Origin: Phyllobacterium zundukense
GTDB lineage: Bacteria > Pseudomonadota > Alphaproteobacteria > Rhizobiales > Rhizobiaceae
Reading direction: 5' to 3'
Assembly: GCF_025452195.1 (NCBI RefSeq)
Contig: NZ_CP104969.1
Span: forward strand, 142,001 to 206,000
DNA length: 64,000 nucleotides
Position 1 is the stretch's first letter, and each line of letters opens with the position of its first letter. Of this stretch, positions 54,589-64,000 are shown in pieces. The notes under the pieces were generated by a model. The model searched no databases and had not been told where the DNA came from. It saw only the letters and a list, made by a program, of their open reading frames with translations. The translations under genes and the position numbers were made by a program.

Positions 54589-55668
54589 TCAAGCAGCCTT
54601 GGCTGCAGCGATTTGCGGATCGAGTTTGCCGGCGGCATAGCGTTTGGCCATTTCATCGAGCCCGATAACCTTGATCCGCGATGCGTTGCCCGCCGTGCCG
54701 AACCGCTCGAAGCGGTCACGGCAAAGATCGCGCATGGCATCCATGGCCGGTTTGAGGAACTTGCGTGGATCGAACTCCGCCGGGTTTTCCGTGGCAATCC
54801 GGCGGAACTGGCCGCTCATGGCCATGCGGCAGTCCGTATCGATATTGACCTTGCGCACACCGTGGCGGATGCCGCGCTCGATCTCCTCGACCGGGACCCC
54901 GTAGGTTTGCGGCATCTCGCCGCCGAAGCGGTTGATGATGTCCTGCAAGGGCTGTGGCACCGACGACGAGCCATGCATCACGAGATGCGTGTTCGGCAGC
55001 TTGCGGTGGATTTCCTCGATGACTCCCATCGCCAGGATGTCGCCATCGGGGGCGCGGGTGAACTTGTAGGCGCCGTGCGACGTGCCGCACGCGATAGCCA
55101 GTGCATCGACCTTGGTGCGCAGCACGAAGTCCACTGCCTGATCCGGATCGGTCAAGAGCTGGTCATGACTGAGTACGCCGCTCGCACCATGACCGTCTTC
55201 AGCCTCGGCTTCGCCGCTTTCGAGCGAACCAAGCACGCCGAGCTCACCTTCGACCGAAACGCCGACCCAATGGGCGATCGTGGTGACCCGCTTCGTGATC
55301 TCGACGTTGTACTCGTATGAGGCTGGCGTTGCCGCATCGGCTTCGAGCGAACCGTCCATCATGACCGATGTGAAGCCATGACGGATCGCGGTCAGACAAG
55401 TCGCCTCGTCATTGCCGTGATCCTGATGCATGCAGATCGGAATGGATGGATAGATATCGACGAGGGCATCGATCATCCGCGCCAGCATCAAATCCTTGGC
55501 ATAGGAGCGCGCACCGCGCGACGCCTGCAGAATAACCGGCGCATCGCAGGCTGCCGCAGCTTCCATCACGGCCAGGCCCTGCTCCATATTATTGATGTTG
55601 AAGGCGGGCACGCCGTAACCATACTCGGCAGCATGATCGAGCAATTGTCGCAAGGTAATCCGGGCCAT
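54589..55668 (-). CDS. cbbA: Class II fructose/sedoheptulose bisphosphate aldolase, Calvin type
   Basis: A 359-residue zinc aldolase: [29 protein letters not shown] start, metal His in CMHQDHGND near residue 83, and [11 protein letters not shown] near 230. It forms fructose- and sedoheptulose-bisphosphate for RuBP regeneration. The start at 55668 follows aaggag; two codons upstream are a TTG alternative. Confidence 0.94.
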   Translation of the reverse strand: MARITLRQLLDHAAEYGYGVPAFNINNMEQGLAVMEAAAACDAPVILQASRGARSYAKDLMLARMIDALVDIYPSIPICMHQDHGNDEATCLTAIRHGFTSVMMDGSLEADAATPASYEYNVEITKRVTTIAHWVGVSVEGELGVLGSLESGEAEAEDGHGASGVLSHDQLLTDPDQAVDFVLRTKVDALAIACGTSHGAYKFTRAPDGDILAMGVIEEIHRKLPNTHLVMHGSSSVPQPLQDIINRFGGEMPQTYGVPVEEIERGIRHGVRKVNIDTDCRMAMSGQFRRIATENPAEFDPRKFLKPAMDAMRDLCRDRFERFGTAGNASRIKVIGLDEMAKRYAAGKLDPQIAAAKAA

Positions 55669-55686
55669 GATCAATACTCCTTCAGT

Positions 55687-57699
55687 TCAGTTGATAAGCT
55701 TGCGCGCTGTGGCGACGATGTTTTCAGGGGTGATGCCGAAGTGACGGTAGAGATCCGGCGCCGGGGCGCTGGCGCCAAAGCCCTGCATGCCGATGAAGGC
55801 ACCCTTTTCACCGATCCAGCGATCCCAACCCAAGCGGGCTGCGGCTTCGATACCGATGCGGGGCGCCGCGGCCAGTACCGAGCGGCGATAGGCCGGGGTT
55901 TGAGCTTCGAACAACTCCCAGGACGGCATCGAGACAACGGCTGCCGGGATCTTGTACTGACCGCGCAGCATGTCGGCGGCAGTACAGGCGATTTCGACTT
56001 CCGAGCCTGTCGCCATCAGCGTAATCGCACGTGGTTCCGCTGTTTCGCGCAGGACATAGGCGCCGCGGCTGGACCGGTTTTCCTCCACATGAGCGTGACG
56101 CAGCATCGCGAGATTCTGGCGTGACAGGACGATGACACTCGGCCGGTCAGTGTACTTGAGTGCAAGCTCCCAGCACTCGGCGGTTTCGATGATATCGGCG
56201 GGGCGGAACACGTTTATACCGGGTGTTGCACGCAGCATCGCCAGATGTTCGATCGGCTGATGGGTCGGACCATCCTCGCCGAGACCAATCGAGTCATGGG
56301 TCATGACGTAGATGACCTGCTGACCCATCAGCGCCGAGAGACGCATCGCACCACGCGCATAATCGGCAAAAGCCAGGAATGTGCCGCCATAGGGAATGAA
56401 GCCGCCATGCAGGGCAAGGCCGTTCATCGCCGCCGCCATGCCATGTTCGCGGATGCCATAATGGATATAGCGGCCGGAAAAGCTTTGCGGTGTAACATCC
56501 CGCATGCCCGGCGTAACGGTCAGGTTCGAATGGGTAAGGTCAGCCGAACCGCCAATCGTCAGATCGGTGGCATTGTTGACGACACCAAGCACCATTTCCG
56601 AAGCCTTGCGCGTCGCGACCTTGGTTGCCTTCTCGACATGCTCGCGGCGGAATGCACCAAGCTCTTCAAACAGGCTCGCCGGCAATTGCTTCAGAACCGC
56701 TTGCCTGAGATCTTCGCCATGCGGTGATGCCGCCATCCGTACGCACCATTCGCGCCGTTCGTCGGCTCCACGACGCGCCACGTCGCGCCAGGTCTCGATG
56801 ATGTCTTCGGGAACCTCGAATGGCTGATGCGGCCAGTCGATTGCCTGACGCGCTGCCGCGATTTCGTTGTCGCCCAGCGGCGCACCATGGGTCTTCTCGG
56901 TTCCCTGCAGATTCGGCGCGCCCTTGCCGATGATGGTGCGGCACGAGATCATTGACGGCCGGTCGGAAGACCTTGCGCGGGCGATGGCATCGGCGATTTC
57001 TTCGTAGTCGTGACCGTCGATCTCCTGGACATCGAAACCTGCCGCCTCGAACCGCATCAACTGATCCATGGATGTCGAGAGGGACGTAGGCCCGTCGATC
57101 GAGATGGAATTGTTGTCCCAGAAGACGATGAGCTTCGACAGTCTCAGATGACCGGCGAGATCGATCGCTTCGTGACTTATGCCCTCCTGCAGGCAGCCAT
57201 CTCCTGCGATCACATAAGTATGGTGATCGACAATATCCTCGCCGAACCGCTGCACCAGCAAACGCTCGGCCAAAGCCATGCCGACGGCTGTGGCAATACC
57301 CTGCCCGAGCGGGCCGGTGGTCATCTCGATGCCCTGCGCATGACCATATTCCGGATGGCCTGCCGTCTTCGCGCCAAGCTGACGGAAACGCTGCAACTCC
57401 TCGATCGGCATGTCGGGATAGCCGATCAGATAATGCAGTGCGTATTGCAGCATCGAGCCGTGCCCGGCCGACAAAACGAACCTGTCGCGATCCGGCCACT
57501 GCGGATGCAATGGATCGAGCTTGATGAAGCGGTTGAAGAGAACCGTTGCGACGTCGGCCATGCCCATCGGCATGCCGGGATGCCCAGAATTTGCCTTCTG
57601 AACGCTATCCATAACCAGCGCCCGGATTGCATTAGCCATATCCCGTTCCGAAACGGTTTCGGTTTCCGGCGTTTCTTGAAGCAAAGCTTGCGTATTCAT
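55687..57699 (-). CDS. cbbT: Transketolase
   Basis: A 670-residue transketolase: [15 protein letters not shown] near residue 37, thiamine-diphosphate motif [13 protein letters not shown] near 160, and the transketolase signature in the second half ([19 protein letters not shown]). It moves two-carbon units in RuBP regeneration. Start at 57699 follows gaaggag; longer upstream frames lack homology. Confidence 0.95.
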   Translation of the reverse strand: MNTQALLQETPETETVSERDMANAIRALVMDSVQKANSGHPGMPMGMADVATVLFNRFIKLDPLHPQWPDRDRFVLSAGHGSMLQYALHYLIGYPDMPIEELQRFRQLGAKTAGHPEYGHAQGIEMTTGPLGQGIATAVGMALAERLLVQRFGEDIVDHHTYVIAGDGCLQEGISHEAIDLAGHLRLSKLIVFWDNNSISIDGPTSLSTSMDQLMRFEAAGFDVQEIDGHDYEEIADAIARARSSDRPSMISCRTIIGKGAPNLQGTEKTHGAPLGDNEIAAARQAIDWPHQPFEVPEDIIETWRDVARRGADERREWCVRMAASPHGEDLRQAVLKQLPASLFEELGAFRREHVEKATKVATRKASEMVLGVVNNATDLTIGGSADLTHSNLTVTPGMRDVTPQSFSGRYIHYGIREHGMAAAMNGLALHGGFIPYGGTFLAFADYARGAMRLSALMGQQVIYVMTHDSIGLGEDGPTHQPIEHLAMLRATPGINVFRPADIIETAECWELALKYTDRPSVIVLSRQNLAMLRHAHVEENRSSRGAYVLRETAEPRAITLMATGSEVEIACTAADMLRGQYKIPAAVVSMPSWELFEAQTPAYRRSVLAAAPRIGIEAAARLGWDRWIGEKGAFIGMQGFGASAPAPDLYRHFGITPENIVATARKLIN

Positions 57700-57710
57700 C
57701 GCTATCTCCT

Positions 57711-58583
57711 TCACGAGGCGCGGTTTTTGCGTTCGATCAACTGCATGATCAGCGGCGTCAGGATAAGTTGCATGGCGAGATCCAGCTTGTTGCCGGGGAC
57801 GACGATCGAATTGGCCCGCGACATGAAGGAATCGTGGATCATCGACAGCAGATAGGGGAAATCGATCCCGCGGGGCCGGGCAAAACGGATCACCAGCATC
57901 GACTCGTCCGGCGTCGGTATCCACCGTGCAATGAACGGGTTTGACGTATCGACAATCGGTACGCGCTGGAAATTGATGTCGGTCAGCGTGAATTGCGGCG
58001 TGATGTAGCGCACATAATCCGGCATGCGGCGCAGGATCACATCCATGACCGCCTCGGTGGAATAACCGCGGGTCGAACGATCCCGGTGGATCTTCTGGAT
58101 CCATTCAAGATTGATCACGGGAACGACGCCGATCTTCAGATCCGCATGGCGGGCAAGGTTGACGCCCTCCGCTACAGCGCAGCCATGCAAGCCCTCATAG
58201 AACAGCAAGGTGCTCGGCGGAAAATCGCGCCATTCGGTAAACGTGCCCGCCGGAGTGGCGTATTGCGCGGCTTCTTCTTCGTCGTGGATATAGGTACGCG
58301 TCTGGCCAGTACCCCGGCGGCCATATTCCTCGAACACCTCATCGAGCTTGTGCAACTCGTTGGCATCGACGTGGAAATGCGTGAAGTTGGGGTTACCCTT
58401 GGCTTCCTCCTCCGCAACCTTTGCCTTCATGGCATTGCGATCATAGCGGTGGAATGCGTCGCCCTCGATGAAAGCGGCCTCGATATGCTCGCGGCGGAAA
58501 ATCTGCTCGAAAATGCGCTTCACGGAGGTCGTTCCCGCGCCTGACGAGCCAGTGATCGATATGATTGGATGCTTTGCCGACAT
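57711..58583 (-). CDS. cbbP: Phosphoribulokinase
   Basis: A 290-residue bacterial-type PRK: P-loop [14 protein letters not shown] near residues 11-24 and [12 protein letters not shown] near 39. It makes RuBP from ribulose-5-phosphate, unique to the Calvin cycle. The start at 58583 follows ggaggagg. Confidence 0.96.
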   Translation of the reverse strand: MSAKHPIISITGSSGAGTTSVKRIFEQIFRREHIEAAFIEGDAFHRYDRNAMKAKVAEEEAKGNPNFTHFHVDANELHKLDEVFEEYGRRGTGQTRTYIHDEEEAAQYATPAGTFTEWRDFPPSTLLFYEGLHGCAVAEGVNLARHADLKIGVVPVINLEWIQKIHRDRSTRGYSTEAVMDVILRRMPDYVRYITPQFTLTDINFQRVPIVDTSNPFIARWIPTPDESMLVIRFARPRGIDFPYLLSMIHDSFMSRANSIVVPGNKLDLAMQLILTPLIMQLIERKNRAS

Positions 58584-58598
58584 GATTTCCTCCTCCAC

Positions 58599-59648
58599 TC
58601 AAACCCTGAACAGGCCACGCTTGCTAAACAGCGGCGCGCGTTCGCCGATGTTGCTGGGCTCGGTGTGATACCGGCTGATACGGGCGACTTCCCTCGCCGA
58701 ACCGAAGATGAACGGCACACGCTGATGCATGGTCTTCGGTGTCAGATCGAGTATGCGGCTTGCCGTGTTGGTCGCGGCGCCGCCCGCCTGCTCGATGAGA
58801 AAGGCAATGGGATTGGCTTCGTAGACGAGACGAATACGACCATCGCCATAGCCCTTGCGCCTGTCTCCCGGATAGAGAAACACGCCGCTGCGCATGAGGA
58901 TCCGGTACGTTTCCGCGACCAGGGATGCGATCCAGCGCATGTTGAAATCACGCTCGCGCGGTCCTTCGCTACCCTTCAGACAGTCATCGACATAGAGCTG
59001 CACCGCCTCGTCCCAATGCCGGTAATTGGCGGCATTGATGGCGAATTCATAAGCACGTTCAGGAATAACGATACTCGCATAGGCCTGAACGAAGGTCCCG
59101 AGCCGTGCCGAAAACACGAATACATGCGTACCGCTGCCAAGCGTAAGCACCAAGGCAAGTTGCGGCCCGTAAATGAAGAAACCGGCAGCGAGCTGGCGAT
59201 CGCCTTTTTGGAAAAACGATGCGCCAGGCTCGCTGTCCGGCTGGCCTGCCACCGGGAGGATGGAGAAGATTGTCCCTATCGAGACATTGGTGTCGATGTT
59301 GGACGAGCCATCCAGCGGATCGATCGCCAACGCCAACGGCGCGCTTGCATCGAGCAAGGCTGGATGGGCGAGTTCCTCGGAGCCATAAAGTGCAACAGGA
59401 GCCTGACGCATGGCCTCGAGAAACATGTCGTCTGCAAAGATATCGAGGTCCTTCTGGGAATCGCCATCGGCATTCTTGCTGCCCTGACTGCTGGCGAAGG
59501 CCTTGCCGAGCGCGCCCTGATTGATCGTGTTGCGGATCTTGACCGCAGTCAGGGACAGCTGGCGCACGACCAGCGAGACGGAAGCGCGCAGCGTATCGCC
59601 GCTCTCCGCATAGGATCCAAGAAAGGCATCTAGTGTTGCCGTGGTCAT
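58599..59648 (-). CDS. cbbF: Class I fructose-1,6-bisphosphatase
   Basis: A 349-residue protein with the metal-site block [23 protein letters not shown] split around residues 103-125 and ATLVEQ-like end ([26 protein letters not shown] type). It dephosphorylates fructose- and sedoheptulose-bisphosphate. It is first in the cbb operon, divergent from cbbR; ribosome site aggga. Confidence 0.94.
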   Translation of the reverse strand: [349 protein letters not shown]

Positions 59649-59765
59649 GGTAGTCCTCCCTGTCCGATTATCTCCGCATCAGACTTCGGGTATGGAACCA
59701 CGCGGACCACACTTAGTAAAATTTATTATATTTACGTACTCGATAAATTCTATTAACTGCTAGGC
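59649..59765. promoter_or_regulatory. cbbF-cbbR divergent promoter region
   Basis: This 117-bp AT-rich gap carries the divergent starts of cbbF and cbbR. It contains overlapping TNA-type half sites (ttagtaaaa, ttatatttacgta, ataaattctattaact) of the sort LysR-type CbbR proteins bind. Exact operators cannot be fixed by eye. Confidence 0.55.
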
Positions 59766-60704
59766 ATGCGCAATCTGAATTTGAAACAACTGCGGGCGAT
59801 TCAGGCGATCATGCAGCACGGCACGATCGCAGCAGCGGCTAATTCGCTGGGCCTGACTCCCCCGGCGGTAACGATCCAGCTCAAACTTCTGGAAGAAGAC
59901 GCCAACATCATCCTGTTCGACCGGACGAACGAGGGCCTGCGGCCGACTGCCGCCGGGCTGGCCTTCCTCGACGCTGCGCAAATGGTCGACGAACGGCTGC
60001 GCCTGCTCGAAGACGAGATCGATGCGATAAAGGGGTTGCGCATCGGCAGTCTGACACTGGGAGTCGTATCGACGGCGAAATACTTCGCACCGCAACTGAT
60101 GGCGATTTTTCGCAAGGAACACCCGGATATCGCCATAAAGCTCGCTATCGGCAACCGCGCCGAGACGATTGCCGGGCTGAAAAGCCATGCGGTTGATCTC
60201 GCCTTGATGGGCCGACCGCCGAAGGACGTGCCCTTGCGTTCGGCGGTTTTCGGCGATCATCCGCTGGTGATGATCGCGGCTCCCGACCACCCGCTCGCCA
60301 GGTGCCGCGATATCACCAAGGAACGTATCGCGCAGGAGCATTTCCTTATCCGCGAACCGGGATCGGGTACGCGCATATCGCTGGAGATTTTCCTGAGCGA
60401 ACTGCCGGGCCGGCTTGATGATCTCGGCACGGAAATGTCGTCAAACGAGACGATCAAGCAGGCGGTGATGGCCGGGCTCGGCATCGCCTTTATCTCCGCA
60501 CACACGATCGCACTGGAGCTCGATGTCGGCAGGCTTGTGATGCTCGACGTGATCGGCATGCCAATCCGCCGCCAGTGGTTTTCCGTCGTGCGCACCGACC
60601 GGACAATGTCGCCGGCCATGCGCGCATTCCAGGATTTCCTCAGCCGTAAAGGCGCGCAATGCCTGCCGGCAATCGACCGGCTATACCCGGCAACGGAGAA
60701 TTAA
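59766..60704 (+). CDS. cbbR: LysR-type Calvin-cycle regulator
   Basis: A 312-residue LTTR: winged helix at residues 1-60 (LNLKQLRAIQAIMQHGTIAAAANSLGLTPPAVT), then an effector domain of the CbbR type (LTLGVVSTAKYFAPQLMAIF near residue 95-114). It activates the cbb operon in response to metabolites. It is divergent from cbbF, the standard arrangement. Confidence 0.93.
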   Translation: MRNLNLKQLRAIQAIMQHGTIAAAANSLGLTPPAVTIQLKLLEEDANIILFDRTNEGLRPTAAGLAFLDAAQMVDERLRLLEDEIDAIKGLRIGSLTLGVVSTAKYFAPQLMAIFRKEHPDIAIKLAIGNRAETIAGLKSHAVDLALMGRPPKDVPLRSAVFGDHPLVMIAAPDHPLARCRDITKERIAQEHFLIREPGSGTRISLEIFLSELPGRLDDLGTEMSSNETIKQAVMAGLGIAFISAHTIALELDVGRLVMLDVIGMPIRRQWFSVVRTDRTMSPAMRAFQDFLSRKGAQCLPAIDRLYPATEN

Positions 60705-60827
60705 CCCGATTTAGTGAAGCCGATACCGAAGAGAAAAGCTTATCAGCGCTTTGAAATGCCCTCCTGAGGTTCTATATTGCAGGTGAAACCGCGCCTGGTC
60801 TGGTGCCGGTGAACGGGGGCAATTTCC

Positions 60828-61358
60828 ATGGACTCAATAGCGGGAATTTTTCGCGCGGCAGTGGCCTTTGCCTTCGTTTTTATGCTCGGCGCAGAAGGCG
60901 CGTCGGCACAATCCGCCAATTCCGGATGCGCGCTGACGCAGGTCGGCGGGACCGGAAGGCAGATATTGAAGTGCCGCGGCGGCCTCACCATTACCGCTGA
61001 GCGCGGCGCGCGGTACACATTGTTGGACCGCAGCCGTGACGGCATCGTCGATGCAGTTCGGGCGCGGAGCAAGGCGATATTGCTCGATGCCCCGAAATCA
61101 CCATCCGGATTCGTGGTCGACACGCCGCAGGCTATCGCAGCGGTCAGGGGTACGAAATGGGCTGTGGATGTCAGCGCGGGCAAGACGGCAGTTTTCGTTG
61201 TCAGGGGCGCAGTCAGCGTCAGGCGGCAGGCTGCGCCGGCGGCTGTGGTGCTCGGACCCGGTGAAGGCGTTGATGTCGACGAAAGCACCAGCGCTCTTGT
61301 TGTGAAGCGGTGGCCCCAACCTCGCGTCAACGCATTGATGGCGCGTCTCGGTCAATAA
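60828..61358 (+). CDS. Exported FecR-domain protein
   Basis: A 176-residue protein: signal peptide ending GASAQ, then a FecR-like beta domain (GFVVDTPQAIAAVRGTKWAVDVSAGKTAVFVV-type segment near 95-125). FecR domains usually sense or bind at the cell surface. It lies six bases before a CHASE2-cyclase gene; such pairs are recurrent, so it probably senses with, or modulates, the cyclase. Start has a weak ggggg site. Confidence 0.75.
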   Translation: MDSIAGIFRAAVAFAFVFMLGAEGASAQSANSGCALTQVGGTGRQILKCRGGLTITAERGARYTLLDRSRDGIVDAVRARSKAILLDAPKSPSGFVVDTPQAIAAVRGTKWAVDVSAGKTAVFVVRGAVSVRRQAAPAAVVLGPGEGVDVDESTSALVVKRWPQPRVNALMARLGQ

Positions 61359-61364
61359 TCACCC

Positions 61365-63230
61365 ATGTCCAGTCGTGCACGGCAGATACTGGTCGCCCTG
61401 ATCCTTGCGGGCATGTGGGGCACCGGGCTCGGCCTGATGCACATCAGGGGAAACACCTGGTTTCTGGAACGGGTCGAGGCTACCTTCGCCGATCTGCGCA
61501 CCAATATCCGTGGCAAAAAGCCGGCACCGGATGCTGTCACAATCATAGCCATCGACGACCCGACAGTGACGCTGGTCGGAAGTTATCCTGTTCCCCGCTC
61601 GACGCTCGCTACCCTCGTCGACGCAATTGCCGAGCTCAAACCGAAAGTCATTGCGCTGGATTTGCTTCTGGTGGATCGCGGCCAGGAAGATGGCGACCGC
61701 AAGCTCGCATCATCGCTCGGGAAAGTCACGACACTTTTGGCGGGAGCGGCCGTGTTCGCGAGTGGCAAGCAACTGATAAAGCCTGCACACGACGACGCAC
61801 TTGACCGCATTCCGGATGCCGCCAGCTTGTTGCTCCCGCAGCAGCAATTTGCCGATATCTCGCCGGTGGGTATCGTGAACGTCGCAACCGATCAATCCGG
61901 AACGCCGCGATTTATCCCGATGCTGTTCAAGAAGGGTGACGAGGTCCAGCCTTCTTTTCCACTGCGTGCAGTTGCGCTTGCCGCCGGAGTCGACCCTGTA
62001 TTCGAACCCGGCGGCATCGCGCTGGGTGAACGCCACATCCGCACCGATATCGGCCAATCATTTCCCCTGACCTTCTATGGCCCGAGGGGTACGATAAAAA
62101 CGGTCAGCGCCGCTGCGGTGCTGGATGGCAAGCTTGAGGCCAAGGACGTTACCGGCAAGATCGTCGTTCTGGGAACGACGGTAACCGGCGGCGGCGACGT
62201 TTTCCCGACACCATTTGATCAAGTACTTCCCGGCGTGGAGGTCATTTCAACGGCGATAGCTCAACTTGTAGCTGGCGATGCCACGATCCGCGATCGTCAT
62301 ATCCGGCTTATCGATGCAGGCTTTGCTGTCGGTCTGCCGCTCGTTCTCGTGGGACTGCTCGCGTGGCGGCGCAGTATCATTGGCCTTGCCGCAATAGTCG
62401 CCGTCGTCTGCGCATGGCTCGTCATCAACATGGTCGCGTTTGCAAATGGCATCTGGCTCAGCGCCGCAATTCCTATCACGGCTGCAGTTCCCCCACTGCT
62501 CCTATTCGGAGCGAGCCAGCTCTTGCTAGATCGGCGCCGTGCGCAGCATTTTGCTCGGCAAAGCGCGATGCTGCAAAGCGTGCAGGCGCCGGGACTTGGA
62601 AAATGGCTGGCAAGAAACCCCGATTTTCTGGCCGAGCCCGTTCGCCAGGACGCCGCCGTGGTTTTCATCGACCTTTCCGGATTTACCGGCCTCAGCGAGG
62701 TCCTTGGACCAAACGCCACGCGCGAATTATTGAACGGCTTTTACGAGCTGGTAGACGAGGAAGTCGCGGCCTGCAACGGAACCATTACGAGTTTCATGGG
62801 TGACGGCGCGATGATCCTTTTCGGCCTGCCGGAACCTGATCCGCAAGACGCGGCCAATGCCACGCTCTGCTGCATCAAGTTGTGCAACAGAACGAAACTA
62901 TGGCTCGCCTCGCTTCCCGCGTCGACCGCTTCGCGCATCGGGTTCAAACTCGGTGCACATTTCGGCACAGTGGTTGCTTCGCGGCTCGGCGGCGGTGATC
63001 GCCAGCAGATCACCGCGACCGGAGATACGGTCAACGTCGCCAGCCGGCTCATGGAAGTGGCCAAGAAGAACCACGCGGAACTCGCGCTTACGACCGATAT
63101 CCTGCACATTGCAGGCCCGGACAGCGCGCCGTACAAGACTGGCGTTCTGAGCGGACCGCTCGAAACGGAAATACGCGGACGCTCCGGCTCGGTCACGATC
63201 TGGCTGTGGCGCAGCGACGACAAAATTTGA
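61365..63230 (+). CDS. CHASE2-domain adenylate/guanylate cyclase
   Basis: A 621-residue membrane protein: N-terminal membrane helix, periplasmic CHASE2 sensor (about residues 35-300), three membrane helices (about 315-395), then a class III nucleotide cyclase (about 425-605) with FIDLSGFTGLSEVLGP, MGDGAMILFGLP and TATGDTVNVASRLMEVAK, including the metal Asp residues. It would make cAMP or cGMP in response to an outside signal. It is coupled with the FecR-domain gene. Confidence 0.88.
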   Translation: MSSRARQILVALILAGMWGTGLGLMHIRGNTWFLERVEATFADLRTNIRGKKPAPDAVTIIAIDDPTVTLVGSYPVPRSTLATLVDAIAELKPKVIALDLLLVDRGQEDGDRKLASSLGKVTTLLAGAAVFASGKQLIKPAHDDALDRIPDAASLLLPQQQFADISPVGIVNVATDQSGTPRFIPMLFKKGDEVQPSFPLRAVALAAGVDPVFEPGGIALGERHIRTDIGQSFPLTFYGPRGTIKTVSAAAVLDGKLEAKDVTGKIVVLGTTVTGGGDVFPTPFDQVLPGVEVISTAIAQLVAGDATIRDRHIRLIDAGFAVGLPLVLVGLLAWRRSIIGLAAIVAVVCAWLVINMVAFANGIWLSAAIPITAAVPPLLLFGASQLLLDRRRAQHFARQSAMLQSVQAPGLGKWLARNPDFLAEPVRQDAAVVFIDLSGFTGLSEVLGPNATRELLNGFYELVDEEVAACNGTITSFMGDGAMILFGLPEPDPQDAANATLCCIKLCNRTKLWLASLPASTASRIGFKLGAHFGTVVASRLGGGDRQQITATGDTVNVASRLMEVAKKNHAELALTTDILHIAGPDSAPYKTGVLSGPLETEIRGRSGSVTIWLWRSDDKI

Positions 63231-63296
63231 AAGATGGTGTAGGATTTCCGCTTGCGCCAACGTCCTTTGGTCGTGTCAATCAAATGGAGGTTTTCT

Positions 63297-63650
63297 ATGT
63301 CCTACGTCGATGGTTTCTTACTTGCCGTTCCTAAAGCGAAACTGGAAGCCTACAAGGAACTCGCCAGTTTGGCGGGAGAGGTCTGGAAAGAGCACGGCGC
63401 GCTCGCCTTTGTCGAGTGCGTCGCCGATGACGTACCCTATGGTGAACTTACTTCCTTCCCGCGGGCTGTACACGCAAAAGACGACGAGACCGTCGTCTTT
63501 TCCTGGATCGTTTACGAATCCCGCGAAAAGCGTGATGCCATCAATGCGAAGGTGATGGCGGACCCTCGCCTGAAAGGCGACATGGCCAGCATGCCGTTCG
63601 ACGGCAAGCGCATGATCTTTGGCGGATTTTCACCTATCGTGGAGCTATAA
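63297..63650 (+). CDS. DUF1428 family protein
   Basis: A 117-residue ferredoxin-like-fold protein of DUF1428 (MSYVDGFLLAVPKAKLEAYK at the start, VVFSWIVYESREKRDAINAK near 71-90). Function is unknown. The start at 63297 follows ggagg. It stands alone and is followed by a hairpin. Confidence 0.85.
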   Translation: MSYVDGFLLAVPKAKLEAYKELASLAGEVWKEHGALAFVECVADDVPYGELTSFPRAVHAKDDETVVFSWIVYESREKRDAINAKVMADPRLKGDMASMPFDGKRMIFGGFSPIVEL

Positions 63651-63673
63651 CCGGGCCAATATTCCGCTCAGGC

Positions 63674-63698
63674 GCCGCGCCGGCAATGACGGCGCGGC
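63674..63698 (+). terminator. Hairpin after DUF1428 gene
   Basis: A 9-bp GC-rich stem (63674-63682 with 63690-63698, loop of 7) lies 24 bases after the stop. The following sequence (gatgaaacg) has no U-run, so it may be a Rho-assisted or weak terminator. Confidence 0.5.
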
Positions 63699-63860
63699 GA
63701 TGAAACGACAGTAAATTCCAGCGACGTTTCCGATATTCTGTGCACCGATACTTTCGATGAGACGACTACCTGTATTTCTCGTTTATGAAATGCTAGGGTG
63801 AGGTTCTACGGATTGCGAGTTCATGTCCACAGCCGATTCCGGCAGGGAGGGGACAATAGA

Positions 63861-64000
63861 ATGGCTGTAGTCTTAATTCTTGCTTTTGTTGCAGTTGCGT
63901 CAGTCTTGTTTCATCTTTTGAGTCCCTGGTGGTGGACGCCGATCGCGTCCAATTGGCAATACATCGATAATACAATCATCATTACTTTCTGGATCACCGG
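63861..64000 (+). CDS. Cytochrome c oxidase subunit II, partial (N-terminus)
   Basis: The first 46 codons are visible, starting after aggga-gggg. They encode a membrane helix (VVLILAFVAVASVLFHLL) and the motif SPWWWTPIASNWQYID, then a second hydrophobic stretch. This fits the N-terminus of an alternative haem-copper oxidase subunit II. The rest lies beyond the window, so the copper site is not seen. It could be the terminal oxidase for the methanol-derived electrons; this is only a suggestion. Confidence 0.7.
   Translation, partial: MAVVLILAFVAVASVLFHLLSPWWWTPIASNWQYIDNTIIITFWIT

Noticed and set aside
57700..58104. N-terminal extension of transketolase
   Set aside because: It lies within cbbP in another frame; the ATG at 57699 has a strong ribosome site and family-like start.

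Overview
The window looks like part of an alphaproteobacterial chromosome or megaplasmid, order Hyphomicrobiales (Rhizobiales), nearest in style to Phyllobacterium, Mesorhizobium or Sinorhizobium. The evidence is a red-type (form IC) RuBisCO operon with cbbX, a DUF2865 protein, mosaic palindromic intergenic repeats of the kind seen in rhizobia, and xoxF, pqq and tetrahydromethanopterin (H4MPT) gene sets like those on rhizobial replicons. This assignment is inference; no 16S rRNA or tRNA gene was found.

Layout. 1-4.1 kb: purine permease and deaminase, trans-aconitate methyltransferase, DUF2865 protein. 4.5-7.6 kb: SH3 protein, then a DGPF/YCII protein, an ECF42-like sigma factor and a SnoaL-like protein, disturbed by an exact 387-bp tandem duplication. 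7.6-11.3 kb: a broken 3' piece of a phnM homologue, an intact phnM, a hexapeptide transferase and an MFS exporter. 12-31.3 kb: the H4MPT/methanofuran C1 block. It holds fhcBADC (fhcB carries a frameshift at a G9 tract), pterin dehydratase, beta-RFAP synthase, mtdB, two ATP-grasp proteins, mch, a CitG-like protein, fae, a HisA-like protein and the H4MPT-linked C1 protein. A Phd/VapC toxin-antitoxin pair follows, then a tightly overlapping cofactor-synthesis operon: MfnB-FolB fusion, MfnE-like kinase, DmrX-like flavoprotein, DHPS-like protein and DUF447 protein. 31.5-36.6 kb: a six-gene PQQ-associated ABC system. 36.8-44.1 kb: one long run, xoxF-xoxG-xoxJ-rhodanese-pqqABCDE. 44.6-49.7 kb: a small secreted protein, a SoxYZ-like carrier, a zinc hydrolase, a NitT/TauT-type ABC transporter and a tiny Cys-rich protein. 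50.1 kb: a soluble cytochrome c. 50.5-60.7 kb: the Calvin-cycle operon cbbFPTALSXE plus a thioredoxin-like gene, with divergent cbbR. 60.8-64 kb: FecR and CHASE2-cyclase pair, DUF1428 protein, start of a cytochrome oxidase subunit II gene.

Read together, the genes describe lanthanide-dependent methanol oxidation in the periplasm (XoxF, XoxG, PQQ). Formaldehyde is then captured and oxidised on H4MPT (Fae, MtdB, Mch, Fhc) to formate, and carbon is recovered as CO2 through the Calvin cycle. No mxaF, serine-cycle, RuMP or formate dehydrogenase gene is present in the window. The least understood parts are the periplasmic modules around xoxF. These are the PQQ-associated ABC/beta-propeller system and a candidate sulfur or thiol relay made of a single-cysteine SoxYZ-like carrier, a CxxxCW rhodanese and a metallo-hydrolase. 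The tandem operator-like repeats in the xoxF promoter region also stand out.
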